64,000 nt of DNA from UBA7657 sp049652985 (GCA_049652985.1 JBASFK010000002.1:434001-498000); one strand, 5' to 3'; counted from the first letter of the stretch, positions 25,816 through 34,865 are shown. Notes: a model not told the origin generated them from the sequence alone. Numbers and translations: made by a program.

Positions 25816-26949
25816 ATGGTCCGCGGAATATATGCAGGGTTCAGGATTGTGGTGGCTCTCGGCGTGGCTGGTGGGCTGCTTTTTGCCGTCCCGGCCCAGG
25901 CAAAAACCTCCAGAATTAAAGACATTGTCAATATCGAGGGCGTGCGCGACAACCAGCTCGTCGGCTACGGCCTCGTCGTCGGCCTGAACGGCACGGGCGA
26001 CTCACTTAACAGCGCACCCTTCACGAAACAATCCCTCATCGCGATGCTTGAGCGTTTAGGGGTCAGCGTCCGCGACCAGAACCTCAACACCGGCAACGTC
26101 GCCGCCGTTATGGTCACAGCCACGCTGCCGCCCTTCACCAACCAGGGCTCAACCATCGACGTCAATATTTCATCGCTCGGCAACGCCAGCAGCCTGCAGG
26201 GCGGTACGCTTTTGGTCACACCCCTTCTCGCCGCAGACGGCCTGGCTTATGCAGTGGCGCAGGGCGAAGTCAGCGTCTCCGGTTTCAACGCAGGTGGCGA
26301 AGCCACCGAAGTTACGCAGAACATCCCGACCGCAGGCCGCATCGCCAGCGGCGGTATCGTCGAACGAGAGATCGGCTTCAAGCTGGAAGAGCTGCAGGAA
26401 ATTCGCCTGGCGCTGAAAAATCCGGACTTCACCACCGCGCGCCGCATCGCGCAGGCGATCAACGGCTTTACGTCCTATACTGTCGCGAAAGCCGACAATT
26501 CCGCGAGCGTGACTTTGATGCGTCCGTCCGGTTATGACGGCACGATTGTCGACCTCATCACCGACATCGAACAACTGCCCGTGCAGCCCGACCAGCCCGC
26601 GCGCGTCGTGATCAGTGAAAGATCAGGCGTCATCGTGATGGGTGCGGACGTTCGCATCAGCAACGTCGCTATCGCGCAGGGAAATTTAACGATCAAAGTT
26701 ACAGAGACGCCGCAGGTGTCTCAGCCCAATCCCTTCTCCGAGCTTGGCGAGACAGTCGTCGTTCCGCGCACGGATCTCGAAATCAACCAAAACCCCGACG
26801 CGAAACTCGCCATGCTTGAAACCGGCGTAACGCTGCAGGATCTCGTCACCGGACTTAACCGCCTCGGCATGCAGCCCCGCGACATTATCACCATCCTCCA
26901 GGCCGTGAAGGCAGCTGGCGCGCTGCAGGCCGAGATCGAGGTGATGTAA
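25816..26949 (+). CDS. flgI: Flagellar P-ring protein FlgI
   Basis: Forms the P ring in the peptidoglycan layer. About 377 residues from the ATG at 25816, which follows AAGGACAACG; a longer reading from a GTG at 25735 would span the promoter. A signal peptide ends at PAQA. Family patterns: RIKDIVNIEGVRDNQLVGYGLVVGLNGTGDSL, FTNQGSTIDVNISSLGNASSLQGGTLLVTPLLAADG and the C-terminal LNRLGMQPRDIITILQAVKAAGALQAEIEVM. Heads the operon flgI-flgJ-two FlgN-like genes-fliK-flgD-flgE. Confidence 0.97.
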   Translation: MVRGIYAGFRIVVALGVAGGLLFAVPAQAKTSRIKDIVNIEGVRDNQLVGYGLVVGLNGTGDSLNSAPFTKQSLIAMLERLGVSVRDQNLNTGNVAAVMVTATLPPFTNQGSTIDVNISSLGNASSLQGGTLLVTPLLAADGLAYAVAQGEVSVSGFNAGGEATEVTQNIPTAGRIASGGIVEREIGFKLEELQEIRLALKNPDFTTARRIAQAINGFTSYTVAKADNSASVTLMRPSGYDGTIVDLITDIEQLPVQPDQPARVVISERSGVIVMGADVRISNVAIAQGNLTIKVTETPQVSQPNPFSELGETVVVPRTDLEINQNPDAKLAMLETGVTLQDLVTGLNRLGMQPRDIITILQAVKAAGALQAEIEVM

Positions 26950-27308
26950 TGACGCAAGCCCTCAGCCCATCAGCCTCAACAGTTCTCATGAACGCCACGC
27001 AGGGCGATATCGATCACGCGACGCAAAAGGCGAAAACAGCGCTTCAGGATGCGAACCGCCTGGCAAAGGCCGGTGAAGCAGCAAAAGAATTCGAAGCGGT
27101 TTTTATCGCTGAAATGATGAAGCCGATGTTCGAGAGCATTCCCACCGAGGGCATGTTCGGCGGCGGGAAAGGCGAGGAAGTATTTCGCGGCATGCTGCTG
27201 CAGGAATACGGGAAGCTCATGGCGGAGACAAGCAGCTTCGGCCTGACCGACCAAGTTAAACAACAAATCATCTTAATGCAGGAGCAGGCGGATAATAATG
27301 GAACGTAG
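26949..27308 (+). CDS. flgJ: Rod-binding protein FlgJ (N-domain only)
   Basis: 119 residues, exported scaffold for rod assembly. The pattern AAKEFEAVFIAEMMKPMFESIPTEGMFGGGKGEEVFRGMLLQEYGKLMAETSSFGLTDQVKQQIILMQEQ is that of the FlgJ N-terminal/CheL domain. There is no muramidase domain, as is usual in alphaproteobacteria, so another enzyme must open the cell wall; slt at the start of the window is one candidate. Its ATG shares a base with the flgI stop. Confidence 0.92.
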   Translation: MTQALSPSASTVLMNATQGDIDHATQKAKTALQDANRLAKAGEAAKEFEAVFIAEMMKPMFESIPTEGMFGGGKGEEVFRGMLLQEYGKLMAETSSFGLTDQVKQQIILMQEQADNNGT

Positions 27309-27735
27309 AACACAAACTGACAGGCGCACGGACCTCCCCCTGAACGCGACCGCCGCGATCCAGAGGCTTATCCAGGTCTCGCAGAAGCTTGTCGATCTCA
27401 GCGAGCGCGAAACGCAGGCCCTGCTCCAGCGCGACATGCTGACTTTCGCCATCCTGCAGGATGAAAAAGAATCCATCGCGAACCAGTACACGAAGGCATC
27501 GGAAGAATTTCGCTCGCGTCTTGAGGATTTCAGAAACGTCGAAAAGCCGCTACTGGGCCGTCTCGAGGCCATTCAGAAAAACCTGGCTGAGAAAACGCAG
27601 GGCAACAACGTCATCGTCGCGCAGATCAAGCAGCGCGCCGAGACAGGAACGCAGAAAACGCTGCTGATGGCCCAGGAATACGGCCAGCAGAAGCGCGTGC
27701 GCATGAACGACAACAAAGCGAAAGGTGCAGAATGA
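27298..27735 (+). CDS. FlgN-like export chaperone (first of two)
   Basis: 145 residues, nearly all helical, no membrane segment. The middle (AAIQRLIQVSQKLVDLSERETQALLQRDMLTFAILQDEKESIANQY) has the look of FlgN, the chaperone for hook-associated proteins: a long helix with LxxEtxaL and a Lys/Glu-rich pair of helices. Sequence similarity is modest. The start overlaps flgJ by 11 nt and the stop overlaps the next gene by 4 nt. FlgK and FlgL, the expected clients, are not in this window. Confidence 0.7.
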   Translation: MERRTQTDRRTDLPLNATAAIQRLIQVSQKLVDLSERETQALLQRDMLTFAILQDEKESIANQYTKASEEFRSRLEDFRNVEKPLLGRLEAIQKNLAEKTQGNNVIVAQIKQRAETGTQKTLLMAQEYGQQKRVRMNDNKAKGAE

Positions 27736-28214
27736 CCACGCCGCAAACCCATAAAGACGATGTTATGAGGCTGCCGAAGGATCCCAACGCCGCGATGCAG
27801 GAAATGATGAAAACCATCGATCATCTGCGCAGCGTCTACCGCCGCGAGACGGAAGTCCTCGAGGCTGCAGATACCCGCGCCTTCCTCGAAATGCAGGTTG
27901 AAAAACTGAAAGCCGCGCGCGCTTACCAGGATGGTATTGGCCAGATACTCGAGCGTAAGGATGAAATGAAGAAGAGCAATCCCCTGCTCCGCCGCCGCCT
28001 TGAAGACATGCAGAAGGATTTCGCCGACCTGACGGCCAAGAATATGGACGCGCTGAAACGCATGGGCCGCGTGGCCGAGCGCCTCGGCAACAGCGTCCGC
28101 GTCGCAGCCAAGGATGCCGCCGTGCGCGACCGGGCCTTCAGCTACGGCGAAACGGGCACCCTGAAATCGAGCGAGAAGAAATCCGTCTCTATGGGAGTCA
28201 GCGAAACTGCGTAA
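27732..28214 (+). CDS. FlgN-like helical protein (second of two)
   Basis: 160 residues, helical and charged. It shares a layout with its upstream neighbour: TIDHLRSVYRRETEVLEAADTRAFLEMQVEKLKAARAYQDGIGQIL resembles the FlgN core, followed by RRRLEDMQKDFADLTAKNMDALKRMGRVAERLGN. The two may be old duplicates, each handling a different exported protein. No FlgN-type family can be named with certainty. ATGA overlap with the preceding gene indicates coupled translation. Confidence 0.65.
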   Translation: MTTPQTHKDDVMRLPKDPNAAMQEMMKTIDHLRSVYRRETEVLEAADTRAFLEMQVEKLKAARAYQDGIGQILERKDEMKKSNPLLRRRLEDMQKDFADLTAKNMDALKRMGRVAERLGNSVRVAAKDAAVRDRAFSYGETGTLKSSEKKSVSMGVSETA

Positions 28215-28230
28215 CCAGGAAAAGATGTAA

Positions 28231-29754
28231 ATGGATATAAGTACTTTTTTCACTCTGCAGGCTCCGATAACGGGGCAAAAAACATCCGGCGGTAACACGT
28301 CCGGAAGTTCCGTGCTTGCGCCCGGCTCCCTCAACTTTCTCGATTTCATACTCGCTCATTTGTCGCAGGAAAAATCCGAACTTACACAGCCGCAGGAACA
28401 CCAGCTTCTTTCGTCCGACAACCCGGCTCTCGATTCCGACATCAATATCGCGGAACTGATCGCAGCAAACCCTGAAATCCGCGAGGAAATCGAATCCTGG
28501 GGGCTCGATCCGAACATGCAGCTTTCACAGGCGCTCGCATTGAACCAGGCCGCGCTGGACGAAGCACTCGCGCCCGTTACTGACGGCATTATCACCACCG
28601 CAAATGTCGAGGCCGGTTCGCCCCGTCTGATGCAGGCGCTGCTCGTCGATACGAATTCAACTTCACCGAATTTCGAAAACAGCCCACTAAAACAAAAACT
28701 GCAAGCCATCCTCGCGAAGCTTAACGCGCTGGAAGCGCAGCCTGAGACCGGCGGCCTGATCCTCGCGAACATGACGCCGGAACAGATCGGCGACCTCAAG
28801 GCTAAAATCGAAGTGCTGCTGAATGAAAATGCAGACACGGCGATGACCGAGGAGCAGAAAAGAAAGGCGCTCGACGGTATTTATCTCGGCCTGATCAAGC
28901 TGCTTGCGCCCACCGAGCAATCCCGCGTCGCAACGCTGCAGGCTGCTATCACGAAGCAACAGAACGAGCAGAACGCAAAGATCAATGATTTCGTTCGCCC
29001 CGCCCAAAAAAATGCGGGCACGGCGGCAAGCAGCCCATGGGAAGGCGAAGCTTCCACCCCCAATACGGCATCAGCTTCCATGGACAAATTCGCCAACATC
29101 CTGAAAGATTTCTCCGGCAAAAAAACAGGCACCGAACTGAATGTGAAAACGCCTGCCGTAAAACCCGATCTAAGCATGCTGCAGGGCTGGCCGTTCAGCA
29201 TCAGCGGCTCGATCTTCGCCCCCGTACAACTTCCCTATGACGAATATGCCGCGCACGCGCCCAGCCTCGGCATCACCAGCCTCGGCACACTGACCAACCT
29301 CGTGACCCAGGCGCACGCCGCGTCGCAGCCGCACCCGGCCATGCAGACCATCGCCGCGACCATATCCAAAGGCGCCGCAACCGGCGAAACAAAAAACATT
29401 ACATTACAACTGGAACCACCTGAGCTTGGACGCGTCGAAATCCGCATGAGCTTCGGCAAGGACAAAACAATGAAGGCCGTCGTCGTCGCCGAAAAAGCGG
29501 AAACGCACGTAATGCTCCAGCGCGACTCTCATTTGTTAGAGCGCGCGCTGTTCGATTCCGGGCTCGATGCTTCGGGTTCGGAACTCAGCTTCGAACTGGC
29601 GGACAACGGCTATCAATTTAACGGCGACGGTGATGGCTCACACGGCGGCCGCGGCGGCGGGCCTGATAACGCGCCGGACGAAATTATTGAAACAACCATG
29701 ACGTGGCGCGTCGACCCGGAAACGGGCCACATGCGCTACAGCATCCTGGCATAA
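28231..29754 (+). CDS. fliK: Flagellar hook-length control protein FliK
   Basis: Exported ruler that sets hook length and flips the FlhB switch. 507 residues: a long, Pro/Ala/Gln-rich and poorly conserved N-terminal part, then the conserved C-terminal domain (ETKNITLQLEPPELGRVEIRMSFGKDKTMKAVVVAEKAETHVMLQRDSHLLERALFDSGLD). The LQLEPPELGRVEI motif is diagnostic. It lies immediately before flgD and flgE. A second protein with a FliK-like end is encoded at 49640. Confidence 0.93.
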   Translation: MDISTFFTLQAPITGQKTSGGNTSGSSVLAPGSLNFLDFILAHLSQEKSELTQPQEHQLLSSDNPALDSDINIAELIAANPEIREEIESWGLDPNMQLSQALALNQAALDEALAPVTDGIITTANVEAGSPRLMQALLVDTNSTSPNFENSPLKQKLQAILAKLNALEAQPETGGLILANMTPEQIGDLKAKIEVLLNENADTAMTEEQKRKALDGIYLGLIKLLAPTEQSRVATLQAAITKQQNEQNAKINDFVRPAQKNAGTAASSPWEGEASTPNTASASMDKFANILKDFSGKKTGTELNVKTPAVKPDLSMLQGWPFSISGSIFAPVQLPYDEYAAHAPSLGITSLGTLTNLVTQAHAASQPHPAMQTIAATISKGAATGETKNITLQLEPPELGRVEIRMSFGKDKTMKAVVVAEKAETHVMLQRDSHLLERALFDSGLDASGSELSFELADNGYQFNGDGDGSHGGRGGGPDNAPDEIIETTMTWRVDPETGHMRYSILA

Positions 29755-29766
29755 AGGAGAACGACA

Positions 29767-30876
29767 ATGGCCATCAACCCGGTATCGATCAACACGGCTC
29801 TCGATCAGCAGACGAAAACCGACGCCGCGACATCACAGCTCGCGACAGACTTCAACGACTTCCTGATCCTGCTGACGGTACAACTCCAGAACCAGGACCC
29901 GCTCTCGCCGATGGACACCACGGAATTCACGAACCAGCTCGTGGCTTTTGCCGGCGTCGAACAACAGATCAACACGAACCAGAAGCTCGACAGTATGGTC
30001 GCGCTTGGCCTTGGCAGTGCACTTGGTGCGGCACAAAGCTATGTTGGCAAAGAAATCAGCTATGTCAGTTCGGAATTCAACCACACCGGCACGCCGTCAA
30101 AGATCAAATATTCGCTCGCGGCGGAAGCCGTCACGTCGAAGATCAGTATTTATGACGAGGCCGGCAAGGTCGTTTACTCGACCGAGGCAGGAAAAACCGC
30201 CGGCATTCACAATTTCATCTGGGATGGCTCGCTCTCATCGGGCGGCAAGGCCGAGTCAGGCACATACGAAGTCAAGATCGACGCGCTCGACATCAACGGC
30301 GAAGCCGTGCAGGCGACATCAGTTGTCACCGGCGTCGTGCGCGGCACCGAGACACAGAACGGCCAGATATTCGTTCTTGTCGGCGACCGCGCTGTGGCAC
30401 TTCAGAACGTCCTTAACACCGGCTCACCGGGCATGAACAGCAACAACGACGGCCTGACGATGGCGCTTGATTATGTCGGCCTCGACGTCACCTTCGGTGA
30501 CGATAAGATCACCTATGGCGGCTCAGGCCCCGTGAACATCAATTATTCGCTCAATAATACAGCAGTCCAGTCGCAGGTCATCGTCAAGGACAGCGCGGGC
30601 AACACCGTTTACACCGGCAGCGCATCGAAGGCCAAAGGCAACCATACGCTCGCATGGAATGGCCGTTTCTCGGATGGAACGCAGGCGCCCGCGGGCGAAT
30701 ACACCATCACTATCGATGCCATCGACGCAGCAGACAAGCGCGTCGCCACGCAGGTCATCGGCGCAGGCCGCGTCACAGGCGTCGAAACCAGCAACGGCGA
30801 CATTTATCTCGTGGTCGGCGGAAAAAGCATTCCGCTCATCGATATTCTCAGCGCCAACGTGCCGGAGACAGCATGA
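29767..30876 (+). CDS. flgD: Flagellar hook cap FlgD with a duplicated C-terminal module
   Basis: Scaffold cap for hook assembly. The N-terminal part (residues about 25-90: DFNDFLILLTVQLQNQDPLSPMDTTEFTNQLVAFAGVEQQ) is standard FlgD. After it come two copies of the FlgD Ig/Tudor module: about 90-217 (starting SYVG, with KISIYDEAGKVVYS, HNFIWDG, SGTYEVKIDA, VTGV) and about 235-361 (starting DYVG, with QVIVKDSAGNTVYT, HTLAWNG, AGEYTITIDA, VTGV). The copies align along their whole length. FlgD is normally near 220-240 residues, so 369 is long. Sits between fliK and flgE. Confidence 0.92.
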   Translation: MAINPVSINTALDQQTKTDAATSQLATDFNDFLILLTVQLQNQDPLSPMDTTEFTNQLVAFAGVEQQINTNQKLDSMVALGLGSALGAAQSYVGKEISYVSSEFNHTGTPSKIKYSLAAEAVTSKISIYDEAGKVVYSTEAGKTAGIHNFIWDGSLSSGGKAESGTYEVKIDALDINGEAVQATSVVTGVVRGTETQNGQIFVLVGDRAVALQNVLNTGSPGMNSNNDGLTMALDYVGLDVTFGDDKITYGGSGPVNINYSLNNTAVQSQVIVKDSAGNTVYTGSASKAKGNHTLAWNGRFSDGTQAPAGEYTITIDAIDAADKRVATQVIGAGRVTGVETSNGDIYLVVGGKSIPLIDILSANVPETA

Positions 30877-30928
30877 TTTTTTTTAACACCAACCAGTTTT
30901 TTAATTTTAAACGTAAAGGAGACTAACC

Positions 30929-32674
30929 ATGGGACTTTTTGGATCACTTTTTACCGGCGTTTCTGCGCTCTTCGCGCAGTCGCAAAATACGGCGATCATT
31001 TCCAACAACATCGCCAACGTAAACACTACGGGCTTTAAACGCTCCGAGGCCGCCTTCAACAGCCTCGTGACGACTGAAAGCCGCCTGGCGCGCTATTCGC
31101 CCGGTACGGTTTCGATCAACCGCCTGCAGCGCGTCGACGCCCAGGGCTCGATCCAGCAGACCTCGTCCGGCACCGACGGCTCGATCGCCGGTAACGGTTT
31201 CTTCCCGGTCAAACGCTCGACCGACTTCGGCCAGCCTTTCCTGTACACCCGCGCCGGGCAGTTCAGCGAAGACGCGGAAGGCTTACTCAGAAACGCATCC
31301 GGCTTCGTGCTGTATGCATGGCCGATTGACGCCGACGGCAACCTGCCCGCCAACCAGGGGGACCTTACGTCGCTCGTTCAGGCTGACGTTGCTTTCCTCG
31401 GCGGACTGACCCGCCCGACGACATCGGCGGAGCTGGCGATCAACCTTAACGCCAACCAGGAACGCACGACCTATGCCGACCTCGGCCCCGCACCCGCACC
31501 GCAGGGCGTTCTTGCTAACGGCGCCGCGCACTTCACACGCGGCCTGACGGTGTTCGACTCTCTCGGCGGCGGCCAGACCCTGACCCTAGAGTTCCACCAC
31601 ATCTACCCGCCGACAGTCGCGTCGATTTCCAACACGGGCGTCATTCTCAGCCGTGATACGGACCTGGCGCTCGTTCCCGGGGTCGCAGATGACGATGTTT
31701 TCCAGCTCGAAGTCGTTGGCGGCACAGGCCCCTTCAACTTTGAATACGATAACGACTCCTCTGGCCCAACCGTTGTCGGCAACATTACCTTCCAGACAGT
31801 TGGCGAATTGATCGACGCTATTAACCTGCAATTCCCGGGAGAAATCGAAGCCCGTATCAACCCGGACGGCGACCTCGTTATTGAATCCGTCAACCGCGCG
31901 TCCACGATCGGCATCACCAACGTAACCGGTACGCCGCTGACGGACCTGGGTATGAGCGCGATCGGCGCGGCCCTGGTCGCACCGAACCTGCCGCCCGGCA
32001 ACACCGACAGCGTCCTGTCGAACAGCGAAGACATCTTCCCTGACTTCCAGGACCTGACGACAGCCAACACGCAGGGCTGGTGGCAGATCGTGGTTCGTCA
32101 CCCGAACGGCAGCGAAATCACCCGCGGCCTCGTCAACTACAACGGCGACGGCTCACTTAACGCGACACCGGATGGCGATGGCAACATCGACATCCAGACG
32201 CCGGACATCAACTGGGGCAACGGTTCCGATCCGCAGACGATCGGCATCGATGTCTCGCGCTTCAGCCAGTTCTCAGGCAACTTCGACGTCATCTTCTCCG
32301 ATCAGAACGGCGCCGAGCTTGGTCTTCGTACCGGCATCGAACTGACCCGCGAAGGCATTGTCGTCGCGCGTTTCTCGAACGGCGCCTCGGCGGACCTCTA
32401 TCAAATTCCGCTGGTCACTTTCGCCAATGAAAACGGCCTCAGCGAAGTTTCAGGAACGGCCTACTCCGAATCCGAAGAGTCGGGCGAAGAAAACCTGCGC
32501 GAAGCCGGTGCCGGCGGCGCGGGCTTCGTCGAACCCTCGACATTGGAAGCTTCCAACGTCGACCTCGCGGACGAATTCGCAAGGCTGATCATCTCGCAGC
32601 GCGCATTCGGCGCCGCCACGAAAGTGATCACCACGGTCGACCAGATGACGGAAGACCTGCTGCGTCTCCGTTAA
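30929..32674 (+). CDS. flgE: Flagellar hook protein FlgE
   Basis: Builds the hook. 581 residues, larger than the enteric protein but common in alphaproteobacteria. The N-terminus reads GLFGSLFTGVSALFAQSQNTAIISNNIANVNTTGFKRSEAAFNSLV and the C-terminus ASNVDLADEFARLIISQRAFGAATKVITTVDQMTEDLLRLR, both typical. The extra length is in the surface-exposed middle. A purine-rich site (AAAGGAGAC) precedes the ATG. Last gene of the flgI operon; an 11-bp inverted repeat follows. Confidence 0.97.
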   Translation: MGLFGSLFTGVSALFAQSQNTAIISNNIANVNTTGFKRSEAAFNSLVTTESRLARYSPGTVSINRLQRVDAQGSIQQTSSGTDGSIAGNGFFPVKRSTDFGQPFLYTRAGQFSEDAEGLLRNASGFVLYAWPIDADGNLPANQGDLTSLVQADVAFLGGLTRPTTSAELAINLNANQERTTYADLGPAPAPQGVLANGAAHFTRGLTVFDSLGGGQTLTLEFHHIYPPTVASISNTGVILSRDTDLALVPGVADDDVFQLEVVGGTGPFNFEYDNDSSGPTVVGNITFQTVGELIDAINLQFPGEIEARINPDGDLVIESVNRASTIGITNVTGTPLTDLGMSAIGAALVAPNLPPGNTDSVLSNSEDIFPDFQDLTTANTQGWWQIVVRHPNGSEITRGLVNYNGDGSLNATPDGDGNIDIQTPDINWGNGSDPQTIGIDVSRFSQFSGNFDVIFSDQNGAELGLRTGIELTREGIVVARFSNGASADLYQIPLVTFANENGLSEVSGTAYSESEESGEENLREAGAGGAGFVEPSTLEASNVDLADEFARLIISQRAFGAATKVITTVDQMTEDLLRLR

Positions 32675-32691
32675 TAGACGCACTTAATTAG

Positions 32692-32728
32692 CCTCATCCT
32701 TGTGCAACAGGAAGTAACAAGGATGAGG
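32692..32728 (+). repeat. 11-bp inverted repeat after flgE
   Basis: CCTCATCCTTG (32692-32702) and CAAGGATGAGG (32718-32728) pair perfectly around a 15-nt loop, 18 nt after the flgE stop. No T run follows, so it is not a standard Rho-independent terminator. It may protect the 3' end of the flgE message. Confidence 0.6.
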
Positions 32729-32746
32729 TCACAGGAATAAGAATTC

Positions 32747-32941
32747 GGGGCCCAGGGTCCCGGGGTATGCTACCCAGCATTCCCTAACCCCCCGGGAGTT
32801 TCGGGCTCCGAGTACGACGCTGCGGGAAGACCGGATCCAGAAGGGGTTCGAACGGCCCCCAGCCGGGCGCACCGGGCAAAAGCCCAGCCATCGCCACCCC
32901 GATGGATGAACCCAACCGCACGGTGCGCCCCCCTTTTTTTT
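32747..32941 (+). ncRNA. Candidate structured RNA between flgE and flagellin
   Basis: A very GC-rich block in a 490-nt gap, unlike the AT-rich leader that follows. On the plus strand it can form hairpins GGGTA/TACCC (32763-32775), GGGC-AAAA-GCCC (32874-32885) and CCATCG/CGATGG (32888-32905). The last two lie inside an outer stem GGGCGCACCG/CGGTGCGCCC (32865-32874 with 32921-32930). CCC and eight T follow the outer stem (32934-32941), like a Rho-independent end. No reading frame here looks coding. It could be a small RNA, a long 3' leader of flgE, or a complex terminator. I do not recognise a known RNA family. Confidence 0.4.
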
Positions 32942-32954
32942 CCTCCATATATAA

Positions 32955-32968
32955 GCCGGGAACCCGGC
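32955..32968. repeat. 14-bp GC palindrome
   Basis: GCCGGGaaCCCGGC, a perfect palindrome 13 nt after the T run of the structured block. Too short a loop for an efficient hairpin in RNA, so a protein-binding site is as likely. Nothing else is known. Confidence 0.4.
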
Positions 32969-33067
32969 CCAAATCATCCACAGGTCTTATGGCAAAAACG
33001 CCGAGAGGCCTTGCCCTGTCCCTTCTGAATGCCCAGAATATGGGGGTTAGAAGTGAAAAATAGGGTA

Positions 33068-33097
33068 TTAACACTCCCTTCATTTTTATGGTATATT
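33068..33097 (+). promoter_or_regulatory. Candidate sigma-70-type promoter of flagellin
   Basis: TTAACA (33068-33073), 18-nt spacer, TATATT (33092-33097). It gives a leader of about 64 nt to the flagellin ATG. No sigma-54 or sigma-28 consensus is seen in this gap, which is unexpected for a flagellin gene. FlbT, encoded just downstream, acts on flagellin mRNA leaders in Caulobacter. Confidence 0.4.
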
Positions 33098-33167
33098 CTA
33101 ATAAAATACGGCTGAAGTATTCAGTCTATGCAGGACGCATAAGTTTAACCTAGGAAAGGAAATTACT

Positions 33168-34847
33168 ATGGCTTCCACAGACGTCGTACTATCCGCAGCA
33201 TTGCGGAATAACCTTCTCTCCCTTCAAAGCACACAGAGATTGATCGACTCGGTCCAGCTTCGTCTGGCAACCGGTCTTAAGATCAACTCGGCCCTTGACG
33301 GCGCGCAGAAGTTCTTCACCTCGCAATCCTTGTCTAACCGCGCAAGCGACCTTGGCCGCCTTCTGGATGGCATCAATCTCTCGATCCGCACGATCGAGGA
33401 GGCCAACACGGGCGTGACGGCTGTTTCAGCTCTTGTCGAACAGGCTCAGGCCATTGCTGAAGACGCCAAATCCGCGACTCTTGCGGCTTCCGGCTTTGCC
33501 CAGATCAAGAGCAGCAAAAATCTTAACACTACCGGTGCTTTGGTTGCCGCATCCGGCGGTACGATCGTTGTGGGTGACGACATCACCATCAGTGTTGTGC
33601 GCGCCAACGGTTTGGTTGTAACATCCGCTGCGAACGTTGTAAACTTTGCGGCAGCGGATACCATTTATAACGTTGCCGGCTATATCAATGCGGACGCCGC
33701 AATCAACCCTTACGTCCAGGCAACCGTTGATGCCAACGGCAGGCTGACGCTTACCGCTAAAGAAGTCGGAGCTTCAATCCGTATTCAAGACGGAACAACC
33801 ACTCTGGGCGCGGATGGTTATGCGTTCCTCGGTCTTGAACACTTTGTTGGTACAGAAGAAACCGTTGCAGGCACTCGTCAAGGTGGCACAGCTATTGCTG
33901 GACGCACTCTTTATTCCCAGCTAACCAACGGAGTGGCGACTAACGGCCTGTACAACTCCAGCGACACGCTTGGCGCACAGGCCGGCTTTCTGGACAACGC
34001 CGGCGCCGACAGCATTCAGGTTATTCTGGATATTGACGGTGTATCAACGGTCACATCTGCAGCTCTTCTGGATACCAACACCATCCAGGACCTGATCGAC
34101 GACATTAACAACAACGCTACGGTGAATACCAAAGTCGTGGCGTCATTCAATAGAACCACGGGCCGCATTGAATTGGAATTTACCGACTCGGTTGGTTACG
34201 TTGATCTGCAATTCCAAGCCAACGCCGCATCCACGATTGACTTCGGCTTCAGCGGATCGCCGAGCGTTATCGCGGCAGCCGTGATCCCGACGGACGTTGT
34301 CCTCGGCGCTGCAGGGAACGACATCAGCGAACGGTTCAGCTTCTCCGGGTCGAACGCCGACGTCACGCAGTTCCAGGATGACTTCAACACCATCCGCGGA
34401 CAGATCGATAGCCTGGTTGAGGACGCAAACATACGCGGCGTCAACCTGCTGCAGGGCGATACGCTGACGACCTTCTTCAATGAAGATCGCACCAATACCC
34501 TGGCCACTGTCGGCTCCGACCTTTCTGCTGCCGGCCTGGGAATCAAAGTTGCTAACTTCAGCAATACTGCAAATGTTCAGTTGTCTATCGATGCAACCCT
34601 TACGGCTCTCGATGCGGTCCGTAACTTCGGCACGACAATTGCCAACAGCCTGTCGATCATCCAGACTCGCCGTGACTTCACGGAGAGCACGATCTCGACA
34701 CTGAAAGCCGGTGCGGGCGACCTCGTCAACGCCGACCAGAATGAAGAAGGCGCAAACCTTCTGGCTCTGCAGACCAGACAGCAGTTAGGCGTCACCGCCT
34801 TGTCGCTGGCCGCGCAGTCGCAACAGTCGGTCCTCAGACTCTTCTAA
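33168..34847 (+). CDS. fliC: Flagellin
   Basis: Filament subunit, 559 residues. The N-terminal D0/D1 region (SAALRNNLLSLQSTQRLIDSVQLRLATGLKINSALDGAQKFFTSQSLSNRASDLGRLLDGI) and the C-terminal D0 region (LNVTALSLAAQSQQSVLRLF-like end) are conserved. The centre (about 140-400) is Ala/Thr/Asp-rich, variable and probably surface-exposed. Standard start with AGGAAAGGAAA upstream. It is the only flagellin gene in the window. Monocistronic: a promoter lies before it and a strong terminator after. Confidence 0.95.
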   Translation: MASTDVVLSAALRNNLLSLQSTQRLIDSVQLRLATGLKINSALDGAQKFFTSQSLSNRASDLGRLLDGINLSIRTIEEANTGVTAVSALVEQAQAIAEDAKSATLAASGFAQIKSSKNLNTTGALVAASGGTIVVGDDITISVVRANGLVVTSAANVVNFAAADTIYNVAGYINADAAINPYVQATVDANGRLTLTAKEVGASIRIQDGTTTLGADGYAFLGLEHFVGTEETVAGTRQGGTAIAGRTLYSQLTNGVATNGLYNSSDTLGAQAGFLDNAGADSIQVILDIDGVSTVTSAALLDTNTIQDLIDDINNNATVNTKVVASFNRTTGRIELEFTDSVGYVDLQFQANAASTIDFGFSGSPSVIAAAVIPTDVVLGAAGNDISERFSFSGSNADVTQFQDDFNTIRGQIDSLVEDANIRGVNLLQGDTLTTFFNEDRTNTLATVGSDLSAAGLGIKVANFSNTANVQLSIDATLTALDAVRNFGTTIANSLSIIQTRRDFTESTISTLKAGAGDLVNADQNEEGANLLALQTRQQLGVTALSLAAQSQQSVLRLF

Positions 34848-34865
34848 TTATAAAGAACACCTCCG

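Noticed and set aside
32843..32860. tRNA T-arm-like GGGGTTCGAAC in the structured block
   Set aside because: No acceptor, D or anticodon arms can be formed around it, and the stem does not have the 5+7 T-arm geometry.
32729..33083. Two open frames on the minus strand in the flgE-flagellin gap
   Set aside because: Trp/Arg/Gly-rich, no start signals, and they run through hairpin structures; treated as non-coding.
33040..33167. Sigma-54 or sigma-28 promoter for flagellin
   Set aside because: No TGGCAC-N5-TTGCA or TAAA-N15-GCCGATAA match was found by eye.
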